Below, piece after piece: positions 34,446-43,962 of a stretch of 64,000 nt of DNA. Within the stretch, counting starts at the first letter, position 1. Each line of letters opens with the position of its first letter. Source of the stretch: Melioribacteraceae bacterium (GTDB lineage Bacteria; Bacteroidota; Ignavibacteria; Ignavibacteriales; Melioribacteraceae); the NCBI GenBank assembly GCA_021739765.1, contig JAIPBD010000022.1:1-64000 (forward strand). Direction: 5' to 3'. The notes under the pieces were generated by a model, which had not been told where the DNA came from, made no database searches, and saw nothing but the letters and a program-made list of their open reading frames with translations. Both the position numbers and the translations under genes were made by a program.

Positions 34446-35623
34446 AAAAACTATCACACCTCCTCACGCTAGTTATATTGTTCCCTATTCTTATTTATTC
34501 TCAAGACTCGGACAAAAAAGAGAAGAAGGAAAAACCTGAACGTCAAAAATTTGAAATGATGTACGACATCAATTGTACTGAAGTTAAAGCGCAGGATAAA
34601 ACCGGTACATGCTGGTCGTTCGCGACAGCATCATTTTTTGAAGCTGAACTTATCAGAATGGGAAAGGGTTCCTTCGATTTATCTGAAATGTTTATCGTCA
34701 GACATACATACCCTATGAAAGCTGAAAAATATGTTCGTTATCAGGGAATGGCAAACTTCGGTCAGGGCGGACAAGCGCACGATGTTTTTCACGTAATGGA
34801 ACAATACGGGCATGTCCCTCAGTCGGTTTACGGCGGAAAAATTGTTGATAAAAAGAAACACAACCACGGCGAACTTGAAGCTGTTTTGAAGGGAATTTTA
34901 GACGGTGTTTTGAAAAAAAGAGGCGGAAATATTTCTCATGTTTGGCCGGGAGTTGTTGAATCAACCTTGGATCAATATCTCGGTGAAGTTCCCGAAAAGT
35001 TTGAATTTGAAGGGAAGGAATACACACCAAAAAGTTTTGCGGATATGCTCGGACTAAAAAAAGAAAATTATATTGAATTGACCTCCTTTACACATCATCC
35101 TTTTTATAAGGGATTTAACTTAGAAATTCCCGACAACTGGACAAATGACCTATTCTATAATTTACCGATTGATGAACTTGTTGAGGTTATGAATTATGCA
35201 TTGGAGAATGGTTACTCGGTTAATTGGGATGGAGATGTAAGTGAAAAATCTTTTGATATGAAAAAGGGATATGCGGTAATTCCGGTGGAAAAAGAGGATG
35301 ATAAAGATCAAGACAAAGACAATGAAAAAGATGAAAGCGAGGAATCAGAACCCGAAGTAGAGAAAGAGATTACTCAGGAAATGAGGCAAGAAACATTCAA
35401 CAGTTTTGCAACCACTGATGATCATCTTATGCACATCGTTGGTTTGTCGGAGAACCAAAACGGAACAAAATTTTATTACACGAAGAACAGTTGGGGCGAA
35501 AAGGGAAAATATGATGGATTCCTTCATATGTCCGAACCATACATCAGATTAAAAACCATTGCGATTATGGTTCATAAGGATGCAATTCCCGAGGTAATAA
35601 AAGAGAAATTAGAATTGAAATAA
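34442..35623 (+). CDS. Secreted C1-family (bleomycin-hydrolase-like) cysteine peptidase with acidic insert
   Basis: A 393-residue exported peptidase. The signal ends near LIYSQ. The papain-type catalytic residues are Cys57 (KTGTCWSFA), His331 (DDHLMHIVGL) and Asn349 (YTKNSWGEKG), the order and spacing of C1B/bleomycin hydrolase. An acidic, repeat-like stretch (about 282-312, mostly Asp, Glu and Lys) is inserted before the His and is not typical of the family. The start codon overlaps the VapC stop codon, so it should be translated with the toxin-antitoxin message unless an internal promoter exists. Confidence 0.9.
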   Translation: MKKLSHLLTLVILFPILIYSQDSDKKEKKEKPERQKFEMMYDINCTEVKAQDKTGTCWSFATASFFEAELIRMGKGSFDLSEMFIVRHTYPMKAEKYVRYQGMANFGQGGQAHDVFHVMEQYGHVPQSVYGGKIVDKKKHNHGELEAVLKGILDGVLKKRGGNISHVWPGVVESTLDQYLGEVPEKFEFEGKEYTPKSFADMLGLKKENYIELTSFTHHPFYKGFNLEIPDNWTNDLFYNLPIDELVEVMNYALENGYSVNWDGDVSEKSFDMKKGYAVIPVEKEDDKDQDKDNEKDESEESEPEVEKEITQEMRQETFNSFATTDDHLMHIVGLSENQNGTKFYYTKNSWGEKGKYDGFLHMSEPYIRLKTIAIMVHKDAIPEVIKEKLELK

Positions 35624-35666
35624 GTTTGCAATATTCTGTGCATATTCATTTTTTAAAACGATTTGA

Positions 35667-35817
35667 ATGAGAACCAATAATTAAAAGTCCATCCGACTTA
35701 AACTTGGATAATCGCCGGAGTTGGTGGTACTTTGTTACGATTTGCACAGAACACCACAAACACTATTTTGGTGAAGTTATCGACGATAACATGAATCTAA
35801 ACGATCTGGGAAATTAA
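35667..35817 (+). pseudogene. Remnant of a REP-associated tyrosine (RAYT/Y1) transposase
   Basis: ATG at 35667 codes MRTNN, a stop, then KSIRLKL; the next frame continues WWYFVTICTEHHKHYFGEVIDDNMNLNDLGN to a stop at 35817. This is the conserved beginning of RAYT transposases (usual form KSIRLKxYDY..GWYFVTICTxxRxxxFGxI). One stop, one frame change and loss of the rest, including the catalytic region, show it is dead. Such genes mobilise REP palindromes, and candidate palindromes lie 3-6 kb to the left. Confidence 0.75.
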
Positions 35818-35870
35818 GGGCCAAGCACCCAAGAATTTTTACGATTAGTTTTTATAAAAAAGGAAATTAA

Positions 35871-36785
35871 ATGACTAATAAACTCAATAAAACAATTATT
35901 TCTTTAATAACTCCATTTATTATTTTTTCTATTTTTTCATGTTCCGATCCAATCCCACAAGATCCGGAACATGTAAAAGAAATTGATGACTGGCATGCAA
36001 AACGAATTGAGAATTTGAAAAAGGAAACCGGATGGCTAAATCTTGTTGGTTTATTTTGGCTTGAAGAAGGTAAAAATAAAATTGGTTCGGATAAATCGAT
36101 GGATATCATTTTCCCGGAAGGAAAAGCAGACGACTACATCGGAACTATAATTAAAAGTGGGGAATATTTAACTTTTATAACAAACCCGGCCTCCGAAAAT
36201 TTCTCCGAATCAAAAAGAGTAAAAACGATTGCTTTGCAATCTGATAATGAAGAAAACACAACTTACCTTACACACAAAACACTAAAATGGCACATTATTA
36301 AACGGGGTGACCGGTATGGAATTCGACTTAAAGATTTAGAAGCGGAATTGCTGACAACGTTTAAAGGCATTGAGCGTTATCCGGTTAGTTTAGATTGGAA
36401 AATTGAAGCGGAGACAATCCCATACGATACACCCAAACAAATAATTATTCCTTCAATTATCGGTACCAAAGATACCGTGCTTGTTGAAAATTATATTCAA
36501 TTCGTTTTTAACGGAAACGCTTATAAACTAGACCCCCAAACAAGTGGCAATAGATTTTTTATAATATTTGCCGATGAAACGAACGGCAAAGAAACTTATG
36601 GTGCGGGAAGATTTCTTTACGTTGACGGACCGGATTCCTCATCCAATAAATTTACACTCGATTTTAACAAAGCATATAATCCGCCATGTGCATTTACCGA
36701 GTACGCAACTTGTCCACTGCCTCCTAAAGACAACTATCTTAAATTAGAAATTGAAGCCGGTGAGAAGAATTGGGGTAATCATTAA
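35871..36785 (+). CDS. DUF1684 family lipoprotein
   Basis: A 304-residue lipoprotein (Cys24, SIFSC). EIDDWHAKRIENLKKETGWLNLVGLFWLEEGKNKIGS matches the typical start of DUF1684, and the end PCAFTEYATCPLPPKDNYLKLEIEAGEK is the conserved closing block. The function of the family is unknown. RBS AAAGGAAATTAA precedes the ATG. It lies just after the transposase remnant. Confidence 0.9.
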   Translation: MTNKLNKTIISLITPFIIFSIFSCSDPIPQDPEHVKEIDDWHAKRIENLKKETGWLNLVGLFWLEEGKNKIGSDKSMDIIFPEGKADDYIGTIIKSGEYLTFITNPASENFSESKRVKTIALQSDNEENTTYLTHKTLKWHIIKRGDRYGIRLKDLEAELLTTFKGIERYPVSLDWKIEAETIPYDTPKQIIIPSIIGTKDTVLVENYIQFVFNGNAYKLDPQTSGNRFFIIFADETNGKETYGAGRFLYVDGPDSSSNKFTLDFNKAYNPPCAFTEYATCPLPPKDNYLKLEIEAGEKNWGNH

Positions 36786-36926
36786 CAAGTGATGTAATTT
36801 ATTTTGCTCGGTTATTGAAAATCTTCTTTAACCAATTGCCTTGATCGTTTTACTTGATCAGGATTAACTTTATTAGGGAATTCCTTTGATTAATTTTTGG
36901 ATGAGTTACCGTTGAAAATTGGAGCG

Positions 36927-36964
36927 ACAAATATTCTTCTAAGCTAAGTATTAAGAATATTTGT
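36927..36964 (+). terminator. Hairpin after the DUF1684 gene
   Basis: A perfect 12-bp stem (ACAAATATTCTT with its complement), a 14-base loop and a following TTTT run, about 140 bases past the stop. The remainder of this 289-base gap shows nothing else. Confidence 0.5.
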
Positions 36965-37074
36965 TTTTAATATTGTGTTCATGTTAAATCGCTCCCCAGC
37001 CAGACTATTCGATACTTGTTGTAACCTTTGTTTGATTTCTTCAGTCCAAAAGCTACAACAAAAACGGAGCATGG

Positions 37075-38550
37075 ATGAAAAAAATAATAGTTCTGAGCAT
37101 CTTTACCTTTACAAGTCTCTTCGCACAAAACATAGATAACAAATCATTTAGAAATAAAATTTCCCAATTTGTTCAAAAAATTAAATCGGAAATAAACTTA
37201 GAGAGTGGATTTAACTTCTTGGTCGTAACAAAAGATCAGATACTTTTCCAGGATGAATATGGAATTCGTGACGTTAACCGGATGGAACCCGTAGTTCGCA
37301 AAACTCCATTTTATATCGCGTCATCAACAAAATCGTTTCTTGCCGCAGCAATAATGAAGCTGCATGAACGTGGAGATATTGATATAAACAAACCGATATC
37401 AAACTATTTGCCCGATTTCAATTATAGTTCGGAAGCGAATTCGGATTCAATTACAATTAAAAATTTACTTACACATACCAAAGTTGTTGATGATTTTGCG
37501 ATAGCTGTAAGAACTGCTTATTCGGGACAATATGATGACAAACTTGTTTTGAATATGATAAAAGATGGAAGATATTTTGGTGAAAATTTCCGTTATACTA
37601 ATACAGGATATTTGTTCGCTGCGATAATAATTGAAAAAGTTACCGGGAAATACTGGAAACAAATTATACATGATGAAATTTTAGCTCCTCTCCAAATGCA
37701 AAATACTTCTTGTTATGTCAGTGATTATAGCATGGATGAGCTAGCGCAGCCTCACGAGTTTACAAACGGTATCGGCAAACAATTTCCATTTGTAAAAACC
37801 GATACAACAATGCACCCTGCCGGGGGCATGATTTCAACTTCGGATGATATGATTAATTGGATTCGATTTAATTTAACTGGAAAAACTCCTCACGATGAAA
37901 ATTTATTGAGTTTGAATTCTTTCAAAGAACTGCATAGTCAACATGCCGATGTTGATAAAACTTTCTGGGAATATCATAGAACGGGATACGGACTCGGTTG
38001 GTACATTTCCGACTACAATGGAGAAACATTGATTCATCATTTCGGCGGATATATAGGTTTTCGCGCGCACGTTTCTTTTATGCCGGAGTATGGAATCGGA
38101 ATTGCTTCAATGATTAATGATGATGGTGAAGGATTTTTTGTCCCGGATTTAATCGCCGATTACGCTTACAATCTTTTTCTGGGAAAAGAAAATGCGGAGG
38201 AACTCGCTGAAAGCGAATTAAATAAAATTGTTGAAAGCGCAAAAAAGAATAGAGAGAAAAAAGCAGAAAATGAATCAACAACTAAAGTTGAGCCTGATCT
38301 TGATTTTGCATCGGTAGCAGGGAAATATTCTAATTCTTCCATTGGCGATATTTCGGTTTCGATTGAAGAGAATGATCTTGTTTTTACAATGGGTAACCTC
38401 TCCAACAAGGCTGTTTTCAGTTCGGAAGAAGATTTTTCAGTCGATTGGTTTTTTGTAAAACTTGGTGGAAAGTTTAATTTCGAAAATGGGAAACTAATCT
38501 CAGTTACATTAAAAGCCGGTAATTCTCCATTAGAATTTAAGAAACTCTAA
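37075..38550 (+). CDS. Secreted serine hydrolase of the beta-lactamase/class C family
   Basis: A 491-residue exported protein (signal ending near SLFAQ). The Ser-x-x-Lys motif is Ser83-Lys86 (IASSTKSFLAA), the Tyr-x-Asn motif is in FRYTNTGYLF, and the third element is HHFGGYIGF. This set marks penicillin-binding-protein/esterase-like hydrolases (CubicO type) rather than a specific drug resistance enzyme. A Lys/Glu-rich linker near 375-400 leads to a beta-barrel C-terminal domain. It is the first of several exported hydrolase genes in this stretch. Confidence 0.88.
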   Translation: MKKIIVLSIFTFTSLFAQNIDNKSFRNKISQFVQKIKSEINLESGFNFLVVTKDQILFQDEYGIRDVNRMEPVVRKTPFYIASSTKSFLAAAIMKLHERGDIDINKPISNYLPDFNYSSEANSDSITIKNLLTHTKVVDDFAIAVRTAYSGQYDDKLVLNMIKDGRYFGENFRYTNTGYLFAAIIIEKVTGKYWKQIIHDEILAPLQMQNTSCYVSDYSMDELAQPHEFTNGIGKQFPFVKTDTTMHPAGGMISTSDDMINWIRFNLTGKTPHDENLLSLNSFKELHSQHADVDKTFWEYHRTGYGLGWYISDYNGETLIHHFGGYIGFRAHVSFMPEYGIGIASMINDDGEGFFVPDLIADYAYNLFLGKENAEELAESELNKIVESAKKNREKKAENESTTKVEPDLDFASVAGKYSNSSIGDISVSIEENDLVFTMGNLSNKAVFSSEEDFSVDWFFVKLGGKFNFENGKLISVTLKAGNSPLEFKKL

Positions 38551-38562
38551 TTGCTTTTTTTG

Positions 38563-38588
38563 TAGGCGCAGCTTTCATACTGCGCCTA
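38563..38588. terminator. Hairpin between convergent genes
   Basis: A 9-bp stem (TAGGCGCAG with its complement) and an 8-base loop follow the serine hydrolase gene, with a T run just before it. Confidence 0.5.
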
Positions 38589-38616
38589 TAATTTCAAATT
38601 CTCAATACACGCTTCG

Positions 38617-38634
38617 CGCAACCTGAAGGTTGCG
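38617..38634. repeat. Short hairpin CGCAACC-TGAA-GGTTGCG
   Basis: A 7-bp perfect stem with a 4-base loop in the gap between convergent genes. It may be a REP-like element or a second terminator. Confidence 0.35.
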
Positions 38635-38687
38635 GTTACGTTTTTTGGAATTTTCACAAACAAGATGGTCTTAATTTGAAATATTGC

Positions 38688-38706
38688 ATTTAAAATAATC
38701 CAACAA
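38688..38706. repeat. 19-base intergenic repeat, copy 2
   Basis: Identical to 28542-28560. Confidence 0.6.
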
Positions 38707-38765
38707 TAATCATAATTATTAGACAGATGTTTGTATTTACCCCAGTACTTCCATCTGTCGTCAAA

Positions 38766-40490
38766 TCAATACCTCCAACTGCTCAAATCAGCTCCTTCGG
38801 GAGCTGATTCCAGAATTCTTTTTTCAATTCTCGGCGCGTACATTTGGATGTAGCGCAATCTTGAAATCGCATTCGGCAAATTCGGATCACCATTCCAGCA
38901 ATGCTCGGCTCTGTCACCGTATGCAACTTCTCCACCGTAATAAGGATCGGTTGTTGATTCCAGAAATTCTTCCAATAAATAAACGGCATTATTCAAATAA
39001 TAATTATCCATATCTCCGCAATAGACGTTTATTTTACCTTCCAACTTTGGTCCGAGAGTTTCCCAATCCCTTTCGAGAATATATCGCAGATCGTAATTTT
39101 CCTTCCAGTACTCTGCTATTTCTTTATTAATTTTTCCAGATTCTTTATCCCATATTTCCTTGGGATAACCGTCCTCGCCAACGGGTGAATAAACCGCTTG
39201 CCAAATATCAAGCTGCTGCCCCGAACGACCTTTGGAACCAAGCGCCATCTCATATTGGCTTGCCATTTTTATTGTTGAACTTATTTTTCCCAAATAATCC
39301 CTGTGCGCCGGGCGGTCAACTTTAGTAAAAGGGCCGGATTTATAAAACGCATTCATATCATTATAAAGATCAACAATCATATAAGAACGAAAATCAACTG
39401 GATCGGGACACGCGGCGAAGCAGCCGTTATATTCATCGGGGTAAAATACTTGAACAGCCAACGCTTCCCATCCGCCCGTGGAACCGCCATAAAGGAATCT
39501 CGACCAACCTTCGCCGATTCCCCGAAACATTTTTTCGATGTAAGGAATTAATTCGTAAGTAATCGCGTCGCCGTATGGGCCGTTATTTTCTGAATTTACC
39601 GCGTAAGAATCATCGTAATAAGGAGTCGGATGTTGAATTTGAATAACCAACATTCTTGGATAGTTCGGACTTGTCCAATCTTTATATAACTGATGTGCCT
39701 CTTTTTGCTGAGTTATATTGTATCCATCCAAATTGAAACGGGAGCTGTAAACCGGCTCTTGAGTTGTATCGGCCGGGGTTTCGCTGAAACCGCCAAAACT
39801 CGAAGGGAAATGTCCGTGGAAAATTGCGAGCGGATATTTAGCTTCCGGATGTTCGTCAAATCCTTGCGGCAGCAAAACAAAAGCGCCGAGATAAATCTCC
39901 CTCCCCCAAAACTCTGAAAGCAACTCACTTTTCATTTTAATGTGTTTGATATACTTTGTATCAACCGGATCGGGAATCGGTGGAATTTTTTGATCGAATT
40001 CCAACGAAATTGTTTTTCCCAAATTTGGATTAAGTTTAATCTTCTTCGGAGTGCTTATTAAATTACCCGGAGCGCGGTTCCATTGCTGCCCTTCGCCTCT
40101 ATCCATCGGAAGTTTTACCGTGTGTCCATCCGATCTGACAAACGTTTCATATTTATGAAAAAGTATTTGAACAAAATATTCGCCTTCCGGAATCTCGGAG
40201 AGTTTTTCTACCGGATAACCAACGGCGTTGTTATCAAAAATAATTTCTTCTCCGGGGGTAACGCCTTCAACATCCACCCCAAAGATCTGTTGAGTTCCGA
40301 CACGGTCATTAATTTGGAATCGCGGTTCGCCTGTTCCTTCTGTGGAAATCATCAGAAAAACCCGCCCGTCCAACTTCCCGGATTCCAATTCTGAATTAAA
40401 CTTAACTGAGAATTTTGTATTGTTTTGTGAAAATGTGATTCCGACAAATAGCACCAAATAAAATGAGACCAATCCTGTTCTGAAAGTCAT
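38766..40490 (-). CDS. Secreted alpha/beta-hydrolase-fold esterase-like protein
   Basis: A protein of about 574 residues. ATG 40490 follows AAGGAA and gives a signal peptide ending in GITFSQ. The second half is an esterase-D-like hydrolase: the nucleophile elbow is FLYGGSTGGWEAL, AIFHGHFPSSFGG lies near the oxyanion hole, and the His is probably in GDRAEHCWNG. The first 200 residues form a beta-rich domain. It is followed on the same strand by nothing for 215 bases and lies 30 bases after the amidase gene. The substrate is unknown. Confidence 0.82.
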   Translation of the reverse strand: MTFRTGLVSFYLVLFVGITFSQNNTKFSVKFNSELESGKLDGRVFLMISTEGTGEPRFQINDRVGTQQIFGVDVEGVTPGEEIIFDNNAVGYPVEKLSEIPEGEYFVQILFHKYETFVRSDGHTVKLPMDRGEGQQWNRAPGNLISTPKKIKLNPNLGKTISLEFDQKIPPIPDPVDTKYIKHIKMKSELLSEFWGREIYLGAFVLLPQGFDEHPEAKYPLAIFHGHFPSSFGGFSETPADTTQEPVYSSRFNLDGYNITQQKEAHQLYKDWTSPNYPRMLVIQIQHPTPYYDDSYAVNSENNGPYGDAITYELIPYIEKMFRGIGEGWSRFLYGGSTGGWEALAVQVFYPDEYNGCFAACPDPVDFRSYMIVDLYNDMNAFYKSGPFTKVDRPAHRDYLGKISSTIKMASQYEMALGSKGRSGQQLDIWQAVYSPVGEDGYPKEIWDKESGKINKEIAEYWKENYDLRYILERDWETLGPKLEGKINVYCGDMDNYYLNNAVYLLEEFLESTTDPYYGGEVAYGDRAEHCWNGDPNLPNAISRLRYIQMYAPRIEKRILESAPEGADLSSWRY

Positions 40491-40520
40491 ATATAATTCC
40501 TTAATTATTAACATCTATTA

Positions 40521-42191
40521 TTATTTAAATTGCTCCGGATGTTTCAACTGAAAACCGGTGGCATCCTGATACTTTTTTGCGATCGCGAGAATCGTTCCTT
40601 CATCAAAGAGTTTGCCTATAAAAGTAAAAGTAGTTGGTGTTCCCTCTTCGGAAAATCCGTTCGGGACAACCACACACGGATGGCCTGTTAAATTTGTTAA
40701 GAGTAAATTTTCCCCGACCCATGAAGGCGCAATGTACAAATCAATGTCCGACATTATTTTTTCCATCTGTTGGATCAAAATGTAACGGAGGCGATTGGCG
40801 TTTATATATTCAACCGCCGGAATAAATCTAGCGGAGCGGAAAACATTCGGCCACGCGTTTCTGCCTTGTCGAACGAGAAGATCGTCTTTGTTTGATCTTG
40901 TTAATAAATCAAATGCTGCCGCGGCCTCAGCGGAAAGGATGAATGAAATATCGTAAACCGACAAACTTTCCTGATCGAATTTGGGTAATTCAATTGGGAT
41001 TAATTCAGCCCCGAGCTCTTTCATTTTTACCAACGCAAGAGAATCGTTTTTATGGAAAGGATAATCCCCGTCGAAATCATTCTTCAGATATCCGATTTTC
41101 AACTTTGACAAATCTATTTCGTTGTCATAATTAAAAGGAACATTATACAAAGTTTGATCTATTTGATCTTCGCCTTGAATCGCATCAAAAACTATAGCCA
41201 GATCTTCGGTGGTTCTGGCTATGGTACCGATTTTATCCATTGTCCAGCTCAATGCCATCGCGCCGGTTCTGCTTACTCTGCCGTAAGTCGGACGCAAGCC
41301 GCTTGTTCCACAAACCGTAGAAGGTGAAACTATCGAACCCCAAGTTTCGGTTCCGATCGCGAAGGGAACCAACCCGGCAGAAACAGCCGAAGCGCTTCCC
41401 GCAGAGGAACCACTCGAACCTTGTTCGGTGTTCCAAGGATTGCGCGTTTTACCTCCGAACCAAACGTCGCCCCAAGCGAGCGCTCCCATTGTTAACTTTG
41501 CAACCAAAACGCCGCCGGACTCTTCAAGTTTTTTTACGACCGTTGCCGTCTCATTTATTACTTGATCCTTAAAAGGTGTCGCACCCCAAGTTGTTTTGTA
41601 GCCTTCAACCGTCAGCAAATCTTTTACACCAAAAGGAATACCGTGCAGTTTTCCTTTGTAATTTCCGGAGGCGATTTCTTCATCTGCTTTTTTTGCAAAC
41701 TTGATTGCTCTTTCCTCGGTTAAAGTGATTACACAATGTAAAACCGGATCAAACTTTTTTAATCTTTCGATGAAAAATTTAGTCAGCTCCAAAGAAGAAA
41801 TTTTCTGTGATTTAATTAGGTGAGCTAATTCTCCAATCGAATAAAATGCCAATGCATTTCTGTCTTCAGGCATTTTGGTGTTTGAATAATCATCAAACTT
41901 TAATGGTTTTTGCTCATCCGGAAAATCAAATCCAACCGGGATAGGATTGAATTGAACAGCCGGAGGAATTGAATTCTTTATTTCATACTTGTGAAGATCC
42001 TTGTAGTTCGCCAACTGATCATATAGATCCGCCAACATTGAATCTCTTTCAGAATCTGTAAAGTTTAAATTTATTAGTATTTCCGAAGATTTAATATTTT
42101 CTATTGACACGCTATCTTTTTCTTGAGCAGAAGAAACGGATGTTTGCAAAGCCAATAAAATGATTGCAAAACACGAGTAAATTCTTTTCAT
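40521..42191 (-). CDS. Secreted amidase-signature family hydrolase
   Basis: A 556-residue exported amidase (signal ending near SVSSAQ). The Ser-cisSer-Lys triad is visible: Lys in GIPFGVKDLL and the serines in GSSGSSAGSASAVSAG. The order IGTETWGSIVSPSTVCGTSGLRPTYGRVSRTG matches the family, though the usual Asp-Gly-Gly segment is replaced by Glu-Thr-Trp-Gly. An N-terminal extension of about 90 residues precedes the core. It would hydrolyse an amide bond in the periplasm or outside the cell; the substrate is unknown. Confidence 0.9.
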   Translation of the reverse strand: MKRIYSCFAIILLALQTSVSSAQEKDSVSIENIKSSEILINLNFTDSERDSMLADLYDQLANYKDLHKYEIKNSIPPAVQFNPIPVGFDFPDEQKPLKFDDYSNTKMPEDRNALAFYSIGELAHLIKSQKISSLELTKFFIERLKKFDPVLHCVITLTEERAIKFAKKADEEIASGNYKGKLHGIPFGVKDLLTVEGYKTTWGATPFKDQVINETATVVKKLEESGGVLVAKLTMGALAWGDVWFGGKTRNPWNTEQGSSGSSAGSASAVSAGLVPFAIGTETWGSIVSPSTVCGTSGLRPTYGRVSRTGAMALSWTMDKIGTIARTTEDLAIVFDAIQGEDQIDQTLYNVPFNYDNEIDLSKLKIGYLKNDFDGDYPFHKNDSLALVKMKELGAELIPIELPKFDQESLSVYDISFILSAEAAAAFDLLTRSNKDDLLVRQGRNAWPNVFRSARFIPAVEYINANRLRYILIQQMEKIMSDIDLYIAPSWVGENLLLTNLTGHPCVVVPNGFSEEGTPTTFTFIGKLFDEGTILAIAKKYQDATGFQLKHPEQFK

Positions 42192-42290
42192 TCAATTGTT
42201 CCCTATTCTGAAAAATTATGCTAACATTCTACAAAAATATTTCTCAATTTGCGTCTTCGCTTTATTGATTCGCTATAAGGAATTTATCAA

Positions 42291-43484
42291 TTGCAATTTT
42301 TCCAATCGATGAAGGAAATCCCCAGGAGTATCTGGTACATTTCCATCGCGGCAGTGATTAACAGGATGGGAATGATGGTACTTCCTTTTCTCGCTCTGTA
42401 TGGGACAAGCGAATTAAAAGTTTCGGAAAGCGAAGCCGGATTATTGCTCACTTCTTTTGGAATCGGGTCTCTTATCTCCGCTCCCTTTGTCGGTAAAATG
42501 AGTGATCGATTTGGTGAATTGGCAGTTATTAAATTTTCGCTTTATTCGACGGGCATTTTTCTTTTTATATTATCGTTTGTTGAAACTTATTCGCTCCTTC
42601 TGGTTTTATGTTTTGTCTTTGCGATTTTCAGTGAATCGTTCAGGCCGGCAACGCTTGCGTTTTTGTCGAATCAAGTTACACCGGAACAAAGGAAAACTTC
42701 ATTCGCAATTTACCGTCTCGCAATTAATTTTGGTATGAGTATCGGCCCCGTACTCGGCGGATTTCTAAGTACAATCGATTTTAAGTATTTGTTTTATTTT
42801 GACGGAACAACCGCGCTTCTGTCAGCTTTTTTTGTCTCTTCAATTAATTGGGACAAGTTAATAAAGAAAAAAGTTAACAGATCGGCGGAAGAAATTGGAT
42901 TGGCAAATCCAAAAACTATTTTGAGCGATTCTAAATTTTTGTATTTCTTACTCGCGGTTTTACCCGTTTCAATTGTATTCTTTCAACATTTTAGCTCGAT
43001 GCCGCTATATCTCGTTGAAGAACTTGGTTACGAAAAAACAATTTTTGGTTTATTGGTTGCGTTTAATACTGTGATAATAATTTTCCTCGAAGTTCCTCTA
43101 AACAACTGGATGAGCGGTTGGAAGGATAAAAATTCATTGGCGTTTGGAGCTTTTCTTACTGCCATTGGTTTTGGAGCATTAGCGTTCGTAATTGATTTTT
43201 CAGCAATCGCGCTTACAATAATTGTTTGGACATTCGGCGAAATGATATTTTTCCCGGCGGCAAGTTCTATGGCAGCTGAATTATCACCGGATGAAAAACG
43301 AGGCGAATACATGGGATATTTTCAGATGGTTTTCAGCCTCTCTTTAATTATCGCGCCATGGATGGGAACCTCAATCTTGGAAAATTACGGGGGCATTTAT
43401 GTTTGGTATGTTTCTTTCATTCTCGGAATGATATCCGCCGTGATGTTTTATTTGCTCAAAGAAAAAGTGCCTAGAGAGATTTGA
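42291..43484 (+). CDS. MFS transporter, drug-efflux-like
   Basis: A 397-residue protein with twelve hydrophobic segments. The loop 2-3 motif GKMSDRFGE after SFGIGSLISAPF is the MFS signature, and the motif C-like stretch GMSIGPVLGGFL points to proton-driven exporters of the DHA1 type. Translation probably starts at TTG 42291, 9 bases after AAGGA; ATG 42309 is an alternative. The cargo is unknown. Confidence 0.9.
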   Translation: MQFFQSMKEIPRSIWYISIAAVINRMGMMVLPFLALYGTSELKVSESEAGLLLTSFGIGSLISAPFVGKMSDRFGELAVIKFSLYSTGIFLFILSFVETYSLLLVLCFVFAIFSESFRPATLAFLSNQVTPEQRKTSFAIYRLAINFGMSIGPVLGGFLSTIDFKYLFYFDGTTALLSAFFVSSINWDKLIKKKVNRSAEEIGLANPKTILSDSKFLYFLLAVLPVSIVFFQHFSSMPLYLVEELGYEKTIFGLLVAFNTVIIIFLEVPLNNWMSGWKDKNSLAFGAFLTAIGFGALAFVIDFSAIALTIIVWTFGEMIFFPAASSMAAELSPDEKRGEYMGYFQMVFSLSLIIAPWMGTSILENYGGIYVWYVSFILGMISAVMFYLLKEKVPREI

Positions 43485-43526
43485 GCGCTAACGTTAGGAT
43501 CGTTAATTCAATTATGAATTCAAAAA

Positions 43527-43841
43527 TCATTTATGCTTTTCAACAGGTAAATTATTTTGATACCATTCGATTATTCCACCTTCTAAATTCAGCAAATTGC
43601 TGTAATCAAATCCGATTAACTGATTGATTAAGTTTCCACTTCTTGCTCCTGATCGGCAGTAAATAACCACGTCTCCCGCATCTGGGATCTCTTGCCATCT
43701 GTTTTGCATTTCACTCAAAGGTATTAATTCTGTGTTTGGAATACAGATTTCGTCATGTTCTTCTTTTTCCCGGACATCGATAAATTTGACACCCTTATCA
43801 TATAATTCTTTAGCTTCCATCGAATTAATATTTCTACTCAT
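43527..43841 (-). CDS. Single-domain rhodanese-like sulfurtransferase
   Basis: A 104-residue rhodanese domain starting at ATG 43841 (MSRNINSMEAKELYDKGVKFIDVREKEEHDE). Catalytic Cys62 is in VIYCRSGARSG, the usual active-site loop. The frame is open further upstream, but the extra residues are unlike the family and overlap the divergent NYN gene. It moves sulfane sulfur; its partners are not coded here. Confidence 0.9.
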   Translation of the reverse strand: MSRNINSMEAKELYDKGVKFIDVREKEEHDEICIPNTELIPLSEMQNRWQEIPDAGDVVIYCRSGARSGNLINQLIGFDYSNLLNLEGGIIEWYQNNLPVEKHK

Positions 43842-43962
43842 CACTCTACCTTTTAATTGTCTGCATAAATATGCAATTAGAATTGTTGTATTTTTACTGA
43901 TGCCGAAGTTATTATGTTTAAGTGACTTAGGCAAATTTTTCTTTTTCGAATGGTGGCAATGT

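Noticed and set aside
39693-39928. Overlapping short frames on both strands inside the esterase gene
   Set aside because: Both lie within a supported gene and lack any domain or start signal.
43732-43962. N-terminal extension of the NYN gene
   Set aside because: It runs antisense through the rhodanese gene; the NYN fold begins exactly at the ATG at 43963.
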